The notes beneath the pieces were generated by a model. That model was given only the letters and a program-made list of their open reading frames with translations, was not told the DNA's origin and searched no databases. Made by a program: the position numbers and the translations under genes. From contig JAFQCI010000093.1 of assembly GCA_017416505.1 (NCBI GenBank), positions 15,447 to 79,446 on the forward strand: a DNA stretch of 64,000 nt, written 5' to 3'. Position 1 is the stretch's first letter. Each line of letters starts with the position of its first letter. Origin of the DNA: Lachnospiraceae bacterium. GTDB lineage: Bacteria; Bacillota_A; Clostridia; Lachnospirales; Lachnospiraceae. Shown one piece after another: positions 1-9,134 of this stretch.

Positions 1-24
1 GGGCTACCTCATTCCTGCTATCTC

Positions 25-1614
25 TTACCGATACACTACCACCACATCCCCGGACTGAATCACAGTCTTTCCATCCGGAATAATGGTTTCTTCTCCACGA
101 ATCACCATGGCAATCAATTCATCTGCACTTAGCTTAAGCTCTCCAATGGACTTACCACACCATTCATGCCCCTTCCCAATCAACTGTTCCTGAAGCTGTT
201 CATTTTCGGAAGGTGTATAAGGAGGTACGCTCAAAATCACATTATCCCCGGGTACAATCAAAGTATCTCCCTTCGTGATAATGGTTTCCTTTCCCCGCTT
301 AATCATAATCGCCAAAGAACCCGTAGGCATGGACACCTCTTTCACCTTTTTATTTGCCCAGTTATGCCCCTCCGGAATGTGCATTCGCATCAATTGGAAG
401 GAAGTTTCCTCCTGATAATCATTGAAGGTCTTGCTTACATCCGCAGTATCATCCACCATATGAAACTTCTTCGCCATAAAAGGAAGCATGGTTCCCTGTA
501 TTGCAACAGAAAACAAAGAAACCATAAATACGATATGGAACAAATCCTGCTTCATTGTAATTCCTGCCGCCACTGCCATAATGGCAAATACAGAGGAAGA
601 AGCACCTCTAAGCCCTGCCCAGGAAATCAACATACACTGCCTAAAGCTGCACTTACAAGGCATCATCAATAAAAACACCGCCACAGGTCTTGCAATCACA
701 GTTAATATCACTACGATTGCCAATGCCTGAGGCATAATCTGAGGCATCTGATGTGGAAAACTCAGCAATCCAATCAAAAAGAAAATCAATATCTGAGATA
801 AACTAGTGACTCCATCAAAGAAAGGAATCAATGTCTGTTTATGCTTTATCTTACTATTACCAATGATAATACCTAAAAGATATAAACTAAGATAAGCATT
901 TCCCTTTACCACTGTTGTGACACCATAGCAGACAAATACCATGGCAATCATAAAGATAGTATCAAGCCCCTCTGACACCAGACTGGTCTTAGTCAGTATC
1001 ACCAAAGATAAGAATGCAATCAAGACACCCACCAGAATACCAAAGACAATCTGTAAAACGATTAATTCCGCCACTCCACCGGTTTGGGAACTCCCCATCA
1101 TGCTAATGGCAATGATGGTAAGCATATAGGCAATAGGATCATTACTACCACTTTCTACTTCAAGAATAGAAGCAGTACCATCCTTTAAATTCAATTTTTT
1201 CTTTCTAAGAATTGCAAACACACTGGCTGCATCCGTAGAAGATAACACCGCACCAATTAAAAAACTTTCCTGTATGGAAAATCCCAGAAATAACTTACAT
1301 AACAAAGTAGTAATTCCCGCAGTAATTACCACCCCTAAGGTGGACAATGCGATAGCCTTTCCTGCCACAGGTTTTGCGGCACTCCACTTCGTATTAAATC
1401 CACCATAGAACATGATAAACACCAATGCGATGGAACAAACATTTTCCGCAAGGGAAAAATTATCAAAAGGAATTCCAAAAATTCCGTCACTTCCAAACAA
1501 CATACCGATAAACATAAATAAAATCAATGCCGGCATGCCAAATTTATCCGAAAATTTTTCTGCCAGTACACAAAGTAATATAATACCGGCTGCACATAAA
1601 ACGTATCCTGTCAT
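25..1614 (-). CDS. K+/H+ antiporter, NhaP2/CPA1 type with two RCK_C domains
   Basis: Predicted inner-membrane cation/proton antiporter that exports K+ or Na+ in exchange for H+. The first ~390 residues form about twelve hydrophobic segments of the CPA1 exchanger fold. They include SSTDAASVFAIL near residue 121 and the ion-site motif ESGSNDPIAYML near residue 153. The cytoplasmic tail carries two TrkA-C/RCK_C domains (about 410-466 and 478-529), as in NhaP2/CvrA antiporters, where they gate transport in response to ligand. The ATG directly follows the TAA of the upstream kinase-like gene, so the two are translationally coupled. It is the last gene of a six-gene leftward run of membrane proteins. 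Ion specificity cannot be read from sequence alone. Confidence 0.85.
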   Translation of the reverse strand: MTGYVLCAAGIILLCVLAEKFSDKFGMPALILFMFIGMLFGSDGIFGIPFDNFSLAENVCSIALVFIMFYGGFNTKWSAAKPVAGKAIALSTLGVVITAGITTLLCKLFLGFSIQESFLIGAVLSSTDAASVFAILRKKKLNLKDGTASILEVESGSNDPIAYMLTIIAISMMGSSQTGGVAELIVLQIVFGILVGVLIAFLSLVILTKTSLVSEGLDTIFMIAMVFVCYGVTTVVKGNAYLSLYLLGIIIGNSKIKHKQTLIPFFDGVTSLSQILIFFLIGLLSFPHQMPQIMPQALAIVVILTVIARPVAVFLLMMPCKCSFRQCMLISWAGLRGASSSVFAIMAVAAGITMKQDLFHIVFMVSLFSVAIQGTMLPFMAKKFHMVDDTADVSKTFNDYQEETSFQLMRMHIPEGHNWANKKVKEVSMPTGSLAIMIKRGKETIITKGDTLIVPGDNVILSVPPYTPSENEQLQEQLIGKGHEWCGKSIGELKLSADELIAMVIRGEETIIPDGKTVIQSGDVVVVYR

Positions 1615-2211
1615 TTATACCATCTTTCTCATATCAATATACTGAATTAACATTGTGATTGTATCCTCAATACCAAGTTTACTGCTGTTAATAGAAAGGT
1701 CATAGTTTCTGGAATCCCCCCATTTTCCTTCACAGAAACTATTGTGATATCTCTTTCTCTTCATATCCTTTTCCGTTAAGAACTTTTCCGCATAGTACTC
1801 TGATAAATCATATAGTTCCATAACCCTCTTTACTTTCACCTTTTTATCCCCAAGAATAAAAATAGAAATCAATCCTTCATAGTCTTTTAAGACATCTTCG
1901 CTGCATCGTCCTACAATAACGAAAGACTCACCCTTTGCAGCCTTCTTTCTTAAATAATCGAATTGAAGGAGGGAAAGATTCTCCTCCGGAGAACTGCTAA
2001 AACCACGAACCGTTCTGGATAACCCGATTTTTTTCTTTTTTTCATCCAAGCCATGGAAATTCTTAACATCCAGCTGTTTTTCTGCGGCGATTTCATCCAG
2101 TAAATTATGGTCTAACAATGGAATATGATAGTAATCTGCTAATTTCTGAGCAATCTCGTGACCACCGCTTCCAAATTCTCTACCTATAGAAATAATTAAT
2201 TGTGAACTCAT
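1615..2211 (-). CDS. Cytidylate kinase-like family protein
   Basis: A 198-residue P-loop protein of the cytidylate kinase-like family (AAA_26/Cytidylate_kin2). The N-terminal ISIGREFGSGGHEIAQKLA contains the glycine-rich nucleotide loop, followed by LLDHNLL and a central IVGRCSEDVL strand. In this family the substrate is usually unknown, and many members sit beside transporters. Here it lies between an ArsB/NhaD permease and the K+/H+ antiporter, 19 bases downstream of the former and directly abutting the latter. That suggests a regulatory or accessory role rather than housekeeping CMP kinase activity (inference). A purine-rich AAGGAGAGGGG precedes the ATG. Confidence 0.75.
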   Translation of the reverse strand: MSSQLIISIGREFGSGGHEIAQKLADYYHIPLLDHNLLDEIAAEKQLDVKNFHGLDEKKKKIGLSRTVRGFSSSPEENLSLLQFDYLRKKAAKGESFVIVGRCSEDVLKDYEGLISIFILGDKKVKVKRVMELYDLSEYYAEKFLTEKDMKRKRYHNSFCEGKWGDSRNYDLSINSSKLGIEDTITMLIQYIDMRKMV

Positions 2212-2230
2212 AACAAAAATTCCCCTCTCC

Positions 2231-3586
2231 TTATAAATATCTTGCGTAAATCACAAGCATTGAAATAAAAACTACCATTAAAGTGGCTGGAACCATTTTC
2301 TTGCAATATTTACCCCATTTAATGATATGTCCTTCTCTGGCTGCGGTAGCAATTCCGACTACATTCGCAGAGGCGCCGATTGGTGTCGCACTTCCTCCGA
2401 TGTCGGTTCCCATAGCCAAAGTCCATGCAAGAGTCGATAAATCCACACCATAAGTTGCGGATAAACTCTTAATAACCGGTATCATGGTAGTTGCAAATGG
2501 AATATTATCTACAAATGCACTGGCAATGGCAGATAACCAGATAATAATGGCAATCATAACCATAGTGTTTCCACCACTGATTTTTCCGATAAAGCCAGCC
2601 AGAACCTCCAATACGCCGGTCTGTTCCAATCCACCGATGACTACAAATAAGCCAATAAAGAAGAAAATGGTCTTATAATCCACTTTCTTAAGTAGTTCCA
2701 ATGCACTTTTGCCGGATGCAATCAAGGTTACCACTGCTACAAAAGCTCCTATGGTAGAAACCGTAAGTCCGGTCTGGGCATGGGTAATTAAAAGTAACAC
2801 TGTAACAAAGAAAATAATACAACTAACTACAAAACCTTTTTTATCTGTAATTGCAGATTCCGGAGTTGGCAAAGAAGCAACATCAATATCGTTTTTTGCA
2901 TTCGCCAGTAATTCCTTTCTGAATACCAGATAAAAATACAGTAATACTGCAACAAAAGAAATCAATGTAATCAATCCTGTATTAGTCACAAAGTCTGCAA
3001 AAGAAAATCCTAATGAAGTTCCAATGATAATGTTTGGCGGGTCCCCACACATGGTTGCGGAACCACCTAAATTCGCACAAAAAATTTCAGAAAGAATCAT
3101 AGGTACCGGATTAAATTTCAGTAACTGTGATAATTCTATGGTAACTGCTGCAAGGAACAAAATAACAGTAATACTGTCAATGAACATTGCTAATACTGTA
3201 GATAATATCATAAATGTAATGAAAAGAGGAATAATTTTATACTTTACCATCTTGGCAATTCTCATACAAAGCCAGCGGAAAAATCCTACCTTCGCCATTC
3301 CCTCTACCATAACCATCATACCAAATATAAACAAAATGGTTTCCCAGTTAATTCCGGCACCGGATTCTGCTGACTCAGCAGCCGCATACCAGAAACCTGG
3401 TGAAACAATACTTTGAAGATTGATGGTTTTCACCACTGCATCCATACTGTGCATACCGAATCCAAAAACAAATATCATGGTAAGTGCCGCACATATCAAT
3501 GATACAACATGACGCTCCACGATTTCCGTAACAATAAAAATAAACATTGCCACAAATATGATTACTGCAAAAATTTGTGCTATCAT
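2231..3586 (-). CDS. ArsB/NhaD-family (SLC13-like) anion or Na+/H+ permease
   Basis: A 451-residue polytopic membrane protein of the ion transporter superfamily that includes ArsB, NhaD and citrate carriers. Visible family features are a long series of hydrophobic helices, ETILFIFGMMVMVEGMAKVG near residue 80, the hairpin motif GGSATMCGDPPNIIIGT in the first half, and the matching inverted-repeat motif ALAMGTDIGGSATPIGASAN near the C-terminus. These are the substrate-binding re-entrant loops of the family. It lies in a run of ion transport genes, which favours Na+/H+ exchange or anion export. It is not clearly an arsenite pump, since no arsR or arsC is nearby. Distinguishing NhaD from ArsB needs phylogeny. 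Confidence 0.8.
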   Translation of the reverse strand: MIAQIFAVIIFVAMFIFIVTEIVERHVVSLICAALTMIFVFGFGMHSMDAVVKTINLQSIVSPGFWYAAAESAESGAGINWETILFIFGMMVMVEGMAKVGFFRWLCMRIAKMVKYKIIPLFITFMILSTVLAMFIDSITVILFLAAVTIELSQLLKFNPVPMILSEIFCANLGGSATMCGDPPNIIIGTSLGFSFADFVTNTGLITLISFVAVLLYFYLVFRKELLANAKNDIDVASLPTPESAITDKKGFVVSCIIFFVTVLLLITHAQTGLTVSTIGAFVAVVTLIASGKSALELLKKVDYKTIFFFIGLFVVIGGLEQTGVLEVLAGFIGKISGGNTMVMIAIIIWLSAIASAFVDNIPFATTMIPVIKSLSATYGVDLSTLAWTLAMGTDIGGSATPIGASANVVGIATAAREGHIIKWGKYCKKMVPATLMVVFISMLVIYARYL

Positions 3587-3644
3587 TTTATCTACCCTTT
3601 TCCTTTGAATTTCTTACAAATTTCTTCTTTTTGTTTTGTGTTTC

Positions 3645-4493
3645 TTATTTTTCACCCAGTTTTCCTGAAATGAAGCATCCTAATCCAAACGTAATCGCCC
3701 CTGTAATCACTCTTACTACGGTAATTTCAGGGAAAGTTCCCACCATGAAAATCGCTATAGGAGAAGCTAACAGCAAACCAATGATGGACCAATATGCATA
3801 GAGGGGATATTTTTGAAAAATAAACTCCATCAGCCTTGCTATCGCCACAATTCCTACAACTACACCGATACCAAAAGGTATCAAAATCAACAGTACCTTC
3901 GTCATGGCTTCAAAGTCCATATGCAGTAAAGCTGCCACAAAATCCTTAATGGCATCCAGTATAGGATTATAATATCCTAACAATAACAGCATCATGGAGC
4001 CGCTGACCCCTGGGATTACCATAGTAGCTGCCGCAATAACACCCACTAAAAACAGTTTCACCAAATCCAGCACCCCGGTATTGATTTCTGTGGCCCCACC
4101 CTGTTGCTCATTTAGCAATGCCATTCCTACCACAAGCAGGAACAACAATACCACGCAAAGCATATGTCCGGGTCTTACGGTATTTCCCTTCACCTTTTCA
4201 TACATAGCCGGAAGTCCGCCTAAAATCAATCCGATAAATAACAGATTCGTCTGCACAGGAAAGCTTTCAAACAAATAATCAATCCCAAAGGCGCTGGCAA
4301 TAATGGCAATCACCATTCCTATGGCAATGGGAAATAAAAACAATACATTCTGCTTAAATTCTTTGAATAAATGGTTAATACAATGAATTAACCTGTCATA
4401 AATTCCCATAGAAACTGCCATGGTACCACCGCTGACACCAGGTAAAATATTGGCAATTCCTATTACAATACCTTTTAATACATTTTTAATCAT
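3645..4493 (-). CDS. DUF368 membrane protein, PopT-type polyprenyl-phosphate transporter
   Basis: A 282-residue integral membrane protein of the DUF368 family. The start MIKNVLKGIVIGIANILPGVSGGTM holds the family hallmark NILPGVSGGT, and a second copy, MVIPGVSGSMMLLLLG, appears near residue 160, consistent with an inverted-repeat architecture. DUF368 proteins (PopT) are reported to recycle undecaprenyl phosphate across the membrane for cell-wall synthesis (established knowledge of the family). RBS AAGAGGT precedes the ATG. It is flanked by the Na/Pi cotransporter upstream and the ArsB/NhaD permease downstream on the same strand. Phosphate handling or ion-coupled recycling is a plausible shared theme. 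Confidence 0.8.
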   Translation of the reverse strand: MIKNVLKGIVIGIANILPGVSGGTMAVSMGIYDRLIHCINHLFKEFKQNVLFLFPIAIGMVIAIIASAFGIDYLFESFPVQTNLLFIGLILGGLPAMYEKVKGNTVRPGHMLCVVLLFLLVVGMALLNEQQGGATEINTGVLDLVKLFLVGVIAAATMVIPGVSGSMMLLLLGYYNPILDAIKDFVAALLHMDFEAMTKVLLILIPFGIGVVVGIVAIARLMEFIFQKYPLYAYWSIIGLLLASPIAIFMVGTFPEITVVRVITGAITFGLGCFISGKLGEK

Positions 4494-4546
4494 GGTTCTA
4501 CCTCTTACAATGGATTAAAGTTCCAAATTTCCTCCTTTCTTTTTTT

Positions 4547-6193
4547 CTATTTATTTTCAACGATTGCTATTTTTAGCATCTCATTCGAAATATTAAGTGC
4601 ATGGTCTCCGATTCTTTCAAAATCCGTCAGCATTTCGGAAAACAAAATACTTCCTTCATCGGAGCAGGAACCTTGCTGTATTCTGATAAACATATTATTT
4701 CGATACTGCACTGTGACATCATCGATTTTTTGTTCCATACAGGCCACCTTTTCATGCCAGTCAACCACATCTTCCGGTCTTTGATTCAGCAATTCAAATA
4801 ATTTATTACAAATTTCCTGTAATTCATGAATCTCTTTCTGGGCATGCTCAGAAAAAGTGATTTTCTTTTCCGCAATCATGTGGGAGTAACCTGCAATATT
4901 CATGGCATGGTCACTGATTCTTTCTATATTGCTGGTAATCGCATACAAAGCGTTAAACACTGTACTACCACTGCTGGTTCCTTCATGTGTCACTGCATTG
5001 GTAATATATTTTGAGATTTCTTTGTTTAGATAATCCACATACTCTTCTCTTTTTTCTATGACTTCATATTTCGCTTTATCCTGCTTCTTAAACACATCAA
5101 AAGCTTCTAGAACATTACTCTTTGACATATCCAACATACGCATCAGTTCTTTTTTAATACTTTCCATGCAAATAAGATAAGCACCCAGCTTTTCTGTATT
5201 AATATGCTTGATATCTAATAGATAATGTACTTTTACTTCATTATCTACCGATTCTGCCTTATCCTTTAATATTAAAGTTGCCAGTTTAGTAAGCCCTGCA
5301 CCAAACGGAAGTAAAAGTAAGGTGGTAACAATATTAAACGTAGTATGTAAATTTGCTATCTGGGCCGGTACATTTCCCGGAGTCCATCCCTGCACCATGG
5401 AAATCAACGGAGTACCCAGACATAATATCGTAAACACAATGGTTCCAATTACATTAAACATAATATGAATCACTGTAGACCTCTTAGCATTTCTGCTGGT
5501 TCCTACAGATGCTAAAAGTGCCGTAATACAAGTACCGATATTCTGACCAAACAATACAAAGGCCGCACTGTTTAATCCAATGACTCCACTTCCTGCTAAA
5601 GCCTGTAAAATACCGACAGAAGCAGAAGAAGACTGTATCAGAGCAGTAAACACTGTTCCCGCCAGAATTCCTAAAAATGGATTTTCAAACTTTGTCAAAA
5701 TACTTACAAATTCTTCTGAATTGGCTAAAGGTTTCATAGCTCCACTCATCATATCCATTCCAATGAAAAGAACACCTAATCCTGCCATGATTTCGCCTAT
5801 ATGCTTAACTTTTTCATTCTTCAAAAATACAATGGCAGCTACACCTATAAATGCCACCAAAGGAGCAACCTCTCCTACATCTAAGGCAATCAACTGTCCG
5901 GTAATGGTAGTACCGATATTAGCACCCATTATAATCCAGACCGCCTGTTTTAATGTCATCATTCCTGAATTTACGAATCCTACTACCATGACAGTAGTTG
6001 CGGAAGAAGACTGTATTACCGCAGTAATTCCTGCTCCCACCAATACGCCTACAAAACGATTGGCAGTAAGTTTCTCAAGAATCATTTTCATTTTATTTCC
6101 TGCTACAGCTTCTAATCCGGTACTCATCATCTGCATACCGTATAAAAACAAAGCCAATCCACCAAGGAGTCCCATTAAGTCTGTGAATGTCAT
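4547..6193 (-). CDS. Na+/phosphate cotransporter family protein with PhoU-like C-terminus
   Basis: A 548-residue protein of the NptA/Na-Pi cotransporter family. The membrane half carries the two signature repeats VIQSSSATTVMVVG and LIQSSSASVGILQ, and the paired GANIGTTITGQ and GQNIGTCITALLAS motifs. The cytoplasmic C-terminal part (about 340-540) is helical and PhoU-like, containing NIERISDHAMNIAGYS and DFERIGDHALNISNEM repeats. The family imports phosphate with Na+ or regulates it. The start codon overlaps the stop of the upstream small membrane peptide (ATGA), so the two are co-translated. RBS is GGAGGAAAAGC. Substrate is inferred from the family only. Confidence 0.87.
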   Translation of the reverse strand: MTFTDLMGLLGGLALFLYGMQMMSTGLEAVAGNKMKMILEKLTANRFVGVLVGAGITAVIQSSSATTVMVVGFVNSGMMTLKQAVWIIMGANIGTTITGQLIALDVGEVAPLVAFIGVAAIVFLKNEKVKHIGEIMAGLGVLFIGMDMMSGAMKPLANSEEFVSILTKFENPFLGILAGTVFTALIQSSSASVGILQALAGSGVIGLNSAAFVLFGQNIGTCITALLASVGTSRNAKRSTVIHIMFNVIGTIVFTILCLGTPLISMVQGWTPGNVPAQIANLHTTFNIVTTLLLLPFGAGLTKLATLILKDKAESVDNEVKVHYLLDIKHINTEKLGAYLICMESIKKELMRMLDMSKSNVLEAFDVFKKQDKAKYEVIEKREEYVDYLNKEISKYITNAVTHEGTSSGSTVFNALYAITSNIERISDHAMNIAGYSHMIAEKKITFSEHAQKEIHELQEICNKLFELLNQRPEDVVDWHEKVACMEQKIDDVTVQYRNNMFIRIQQGSCSDEGSILFSEMLTDFERIGDHALNISNEMLKIAIVENK

Positions 6194-6339
6194 GCTTTTC
6201 CTCCGTTTCCGCTCTGCTCTTGTTCTTCTACCATTGTATTCTTAGTTTCATCTTCTTTATTCCTGCCATTTTCCATCCACCAGCCCATAACTCCGGCAGC
6301 AACGACAATAGCAGCCATGATTCCAACGAAAATATTCAT
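6190..6339 (-). CDS. Small single-span membrane peptide coupled to the Na/Pi transporter
   Basis: A 49-residue peptide beginning MNIFVGIMAAIVVAAG, with one N-terminal transmembrane helix ending in GWWMEN and then a charged, Glu/Asn-rich cytoplasmic tail. The ATG at 6339 is chosen because GGAGG lies seven bases upstream; an in-frame ATG twelve codons earlier has no RBS. Its stop overlaps the start of the transporter gene (ATGA). The helix followed by WWxEN recalls OadG-related small transporter subunits, which suggests an accessory subunit of the adjacent Na+-coupled transporter (inference from pattern and position, not certain). Confidence 0.65.
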   Translation of the reverse strand: MNIFVGIMAAIVVAAGVMGWWMENGRNKEDETKNTMVEEQEQSGNGGKA

Positions 6340-6362
6340 TTTTATTCCTCCATTCGATACTC

Positions 6363-6433
6363 GCAACTGTTCCAAGTGTTTTAGAGCAGTTGCCCATTTT
6401 TACGCACTGAAACAAACCTATGCCATTCATAGG
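6363..6433 (-). other. Structured leader upstream of the transporter operon
   Basis: Between the previous gene and the small peptide, the minus-strand transcript can form two clean hairpins. One is CCTATG/CATAGG (6417-6433); the other is a seven-pair GCAACTG/CAGTTGC stem with an 17-base loop (6363-6393), 24 bases before the start codon. No riboswitch class was recognised. It may be an untranslated regulatory leader or chance. Confidence 0.25.
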
Positions 6434-6523
6434 TCACATTTGGAATTATCTCCTTTCTGATTCCTGATATATCCTGCATCAAAAATTTCATGATGAAATT
6501 TAGGAATCATCCCGGATTATGAA

Positions 6524-6931
6524 TTAATTTCGTTTTTTACCATCGGTATTATGGATGTAACTTAAGACAACAAAACGATGACACAGTTTTTGAAAATCTA
6601 CTGCGTTCATGGTTTCAAAGAAAGCGGAAAGGGAAGGCGAACCTACATCTGCACAAAGAACCTCTAAAAACACTTCCAAATTCTTCCTGCTATACGCCGT
6701 CTTATTCGCAGACTGTCCCACATACGTGAGGTTGCTAAGACCCAGCATTTCTACTGTACATAGCTCTGCATCTGATATCGCAGCATCACACGTTCCTACA
6801 AAAGAAAGAGGCTCTTCTTCTGATGTGAATGCAAACAAAGAATCTGCTTTTATCTGTTCAAAGCACATTCCTGAGAAAAACGCAAATAATGTCAAAATAA
6901 GACAAAAAATTTGTTTCTTCTTAACCTTCAC
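6524..6931 (-). CDS. Hypothetical exported protein with signal peptide
   Basis: Not recognised. A GTG start at 6931 is preferred because GGAGG lies eight bases upstream; the in-frame ATG at 6946 overlaps the RBS itself. The product (~135 residues) starts with VKVKKKQIFCLILTLFAFFSG, a typical basic-hydrophobic export signal, followed by a mature domain of ~105 residues with four cysteines (TCDAA, ELCTVE, VLCADV, KLCHRF) that could form two disulfides. The end is very basic (DGKKRN). It stands alone between the transporter operon and the chemoreceptor, with AT-rich gaps on both sides. Confidence 0.5.
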   Translation of the reverse strand: MKVKKKQIFCLILTLFAFFSGMCFEQIKADSLFAFTSEEEPLSFVGTCDAAISDAELCTVEMLGLSNLTYVGQSANKTAYSRKNLEVFLEVLCADVGSPSLSAFFETMNAVDFQKLCHRFVVLSYIHNTDGKKRN

Positions 6932-7116
6932 ATCTGTCACCTCCATTTGCCACTATATCATACTCATGAAATTTATTCCACCATTTTCTTCTCTTGATTT
7001 TTTACAAAAACACAGGAACTCCTTCGTCTTTCAAGTGCAAAAATACCAAACGGATTCTCAAGCATTCCTATTCACTTTTCACTCTAAAAATTCTTTTCAC
7101 CTCTTTTTCTAAATTA

Positions 7117-7178
7117 GATAGGTAATTGCGAAACTATGCAAAACTCTAAGTAATACAAAATATTTTAGCTTCGCAATT
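7117..7178. repeat. Interspersed palindromic repeat, copy A
   Basis: Left arm GATAGGTAATTGCGAAACTA (7117-7136) and right arm TAGCTTCGCAATT (7166-7178) form an imperfect palindrome around ACAAAATATTTT. The same arms recur at 20701-20814. The whole gene-free stretch 6932-7372 otherwise shows only this element and the terminator at 7201-7235. Confidence 0.6.
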
Positions 7179-7200
7179 GTCTGCTAAATTAAAATAAAAA

Positions 7201-7235
7201 AACAGACAGAAACCTTTTTGACGTCTCTGTCTGTT
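7201..7235. terminator. Bidirectional-looking hairpin terminator
   Basis: A perfect ten-pair stem, AACAGACAGA (7201-7210) with TCTGTCTGTT (7226-7235), preceded by an A-rich run on the plus strand. It sits downstream of the leftward chemoreceptor gene at 7373-8917 and would terminate its transcript, with the A-run giving the U tract on that strand. Confidence 0.6.
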
Positions 7236-7372
7236 AATATCTGTATTCTACTACAACATTTCTTTTAAGTCAATCATTCTGTTTTAAAAATTCATTTTTT
7301 AAACTATGTAGTATTACTGTTCACTGAAATCCTACCGGTTCATTTTACAGACCTTTATTCTCTGTCTGTATT

Positions 7373-8917
7373 TTATGCTTCCTGCTTTAATAATGTACTC
7401 ATCTCATCTACCATATTATTAATTGCATTTGCCTGATCCGCCACTTCTGTAGTGTCATTGGCATTGTTTTCTGCCATGGAATTAATCGATGCAAACTGCT
7501 CATTTTCATTTCGAATACTTTGGGCAATATCCTGATTAATGGACACTGTCTTTTTAATCACCTCAGCCTGCTTACTGTGAGCCTCTCCCATTGTATTGAT
7601 AGCAGAAACAGAAACATGAAGTAACTTTGTCATATCCTGCATGCTTTGAAATACATTTTTAAAATACTCATTTTGTGTATTTAATTTTGAGGAATTCTCT
7701 TCAATCTGCTCTGTAATCTCTTTCACATTATTCTGTACCCGTTCAATCACGGTTTCTACCTCTTTTAATGATTCCTGGGTATTATTCGCAAGATTACCGA
7801 CCTCTGTTGCAACCACTGCAAAACCTTTTCCTGCTTCTCCGGCTCTTGCTGCTTCAATCGAGGCATTTAAAGCCAATAAATTAGTGGATGTAGAAATTTC
7901 ACTGATTAGTTTTAAAGTAACGCCAATTTCCTGTACCGCATCTGACAATTTTTTCGCCATATCCGTTGTGGCTGTCATGGAATCGGATACCTGGGCATTG
8001 ATAACATGTAAATTGTTTAATAATTTCTCATTTTCCATGGACTTATCAAGTAAATCTTTTGATGTTGTTTCCACCTTTTCTACATTATCTGCAACAACAC
8101 CTTCCCATTCACTTAATTCTCCTAGATTTAGCATACTCTCGTCTGTTCTTAAACTTAATATATTACTGCTTTCTGCTAACTGCTCGCTGGTTGCTGCCAG
8201 TTCCTGGGCAGATGCACTTCCGTTTTCAGAAATCTGCGACAAAGATATACCTGCTTCATATAATCGTTGTGACAATGCCTGCACAGATTCCAAAACACTC
8301 ATTACATGTTCATTATTTTTCTCCAATTCGTCCTTTTTCGCATTTACCAGGAAATATGACACAAAGTAAACAAAGATACACAATCCTATTAAAGACAAGA
8401 CAAGTCCCACCACACACAAGAGAATGTCCGTAACAAACAATTCATCTTTTACCGGCATTAAATCCGTACCTCTTATGCCCCAACCGATAAACAAAGAAAG
8501 GATACACGCCAGTCCACTGAATAAAACTAATTTAACATCAAGAAAAAATGCCAGCAATACCAAAAAGAAAAATAAAAATCCCCAAAATGTTCTGGATGGA
8601 GCCATATACAAAAGGTAATTCCATTGTACCACCACAACAAATGCAGAAAACAATTTACCGACTTTCAACCTTCCATCTTTTAAATATCCATTTTCATCAA
8701 ATGATGTTCTTACAATAAAGACTGCTATGATGAAAAAGATAATATCCATAACCGCCAACAAAGCCGTGGCCGACCAGGAAACATTGGGATAACACCCAAA
8801 TAATTTTTCCGTATTATACATAATGGTGGCACACATAGCCGCACTTACTAAGATGATAAGCCCCCATTTAAATACCGCAGACAAGTATACTTCAACCGCA
8901 GTTTTCTTCTTTCCCAT
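7373..8917 (-). CDS. Methyl-accepting chemotaxis protein, multi-span membrane sensor
   Basis: Chemoreceptor of about 514 residues. The start at 8917 ([10 protein letters not shown]) has AGGAGG ten bases upstream; the earlier in-frame ATG at 8938 has none. Six hydrophobic segments occupy roughly residues 10-195, with no large periplasmic sensor, so it probably senses through the membrane or an intracellular partner. The rest is a helical signalling domain with the invariant hairpin tip [20 protein letters not shown] followed by [15 protein letters not shown]. It would relay to CheA/CheW to control flagellar motion. No HAMP domain was obvious. No chemotaxis or flagellar genes adjoin it. Confidence 0.88.
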   Translation of the reverse strand: MGKKKTAVEVYLSAVFKWGLIILVSAAMCATIMYNTEKLFGCYPNVSWSATALLAVMDIIFFIIAVFIVRTSFDENGYLKDGRLKVGKLFSAFVVVVQWNYLLYMAPSRTFWGFLFFFLVLLAFFLDVKLVLFSGLACILSLFIGWGIRGTDLMPVKDELFVTDILLCVVGLVLSLIGLCIFVYFVSYFLVNAKKDELEKNNEHVMSVLESVQALSQRLYEAGISLSQISENGSASAQELAATSEQLAESSNILSLRTDESMLNLGELSEWEGVVADNVEKVETTSKDLLDKSMENEKLLNNLHVINAQVSDSMTATTDMAKKLSDAVQEIGVTLKLISEISTSTNLLALNASIEAARAGEAGKGFAVVATEVGNLANNTQESLKEVETVIERVQNNVKEITEQIEENSSKLNTQNEYFKNVFQSMQDMTKLLHVSVSAINTMGEAHSKQAEVIKKTVSINQDIAQSIRNENEQFASINSMAENNANDTTEVADQANAINNMVDEMSTLLKQEA

Positions 8918-9134
8918 AATGATTCGCCCTCCTGACATGGGTATTTTTTCGCATCTTTCTTTACCCGATATAGATTAATTTTACATAATTTCTTCAATCA
9001 AAGACAGTTCTAAAACATTGAACGGTCATTTTTACCATTCATTCGGTTGTTGCATTTTGTTATCATTTGTAGGAAAATAGGTAGTATAGCTTATAAACAG
9101 ATGCAACTATCTTCTATTCGCCCGGAGGAGCAAT

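Noticed and set aside
2231..3586. Arsenite efflux (arsB) operon.
   Set aside because: No arsR, arsC or arsA; neighbours are Na+/Pi and K+/H+ transporters, so a cation/anion permease of the broader family is safer.
7311..7327. Another copy of the GTTACTGTTCAC palindrome (TTACTGTTCACTGAAAT).
   Set aside because: Only one arm is present, so it is not counted as a copy.
9023..9044. ACGGTCATT and ACCATTCATT upstream of the first AgrC-like kinase as an AgrA box pair.
   Set aside because: The spacing is about 12 rather than 21 bases and no -10 is at the expected distance; only a half-site can be argued.
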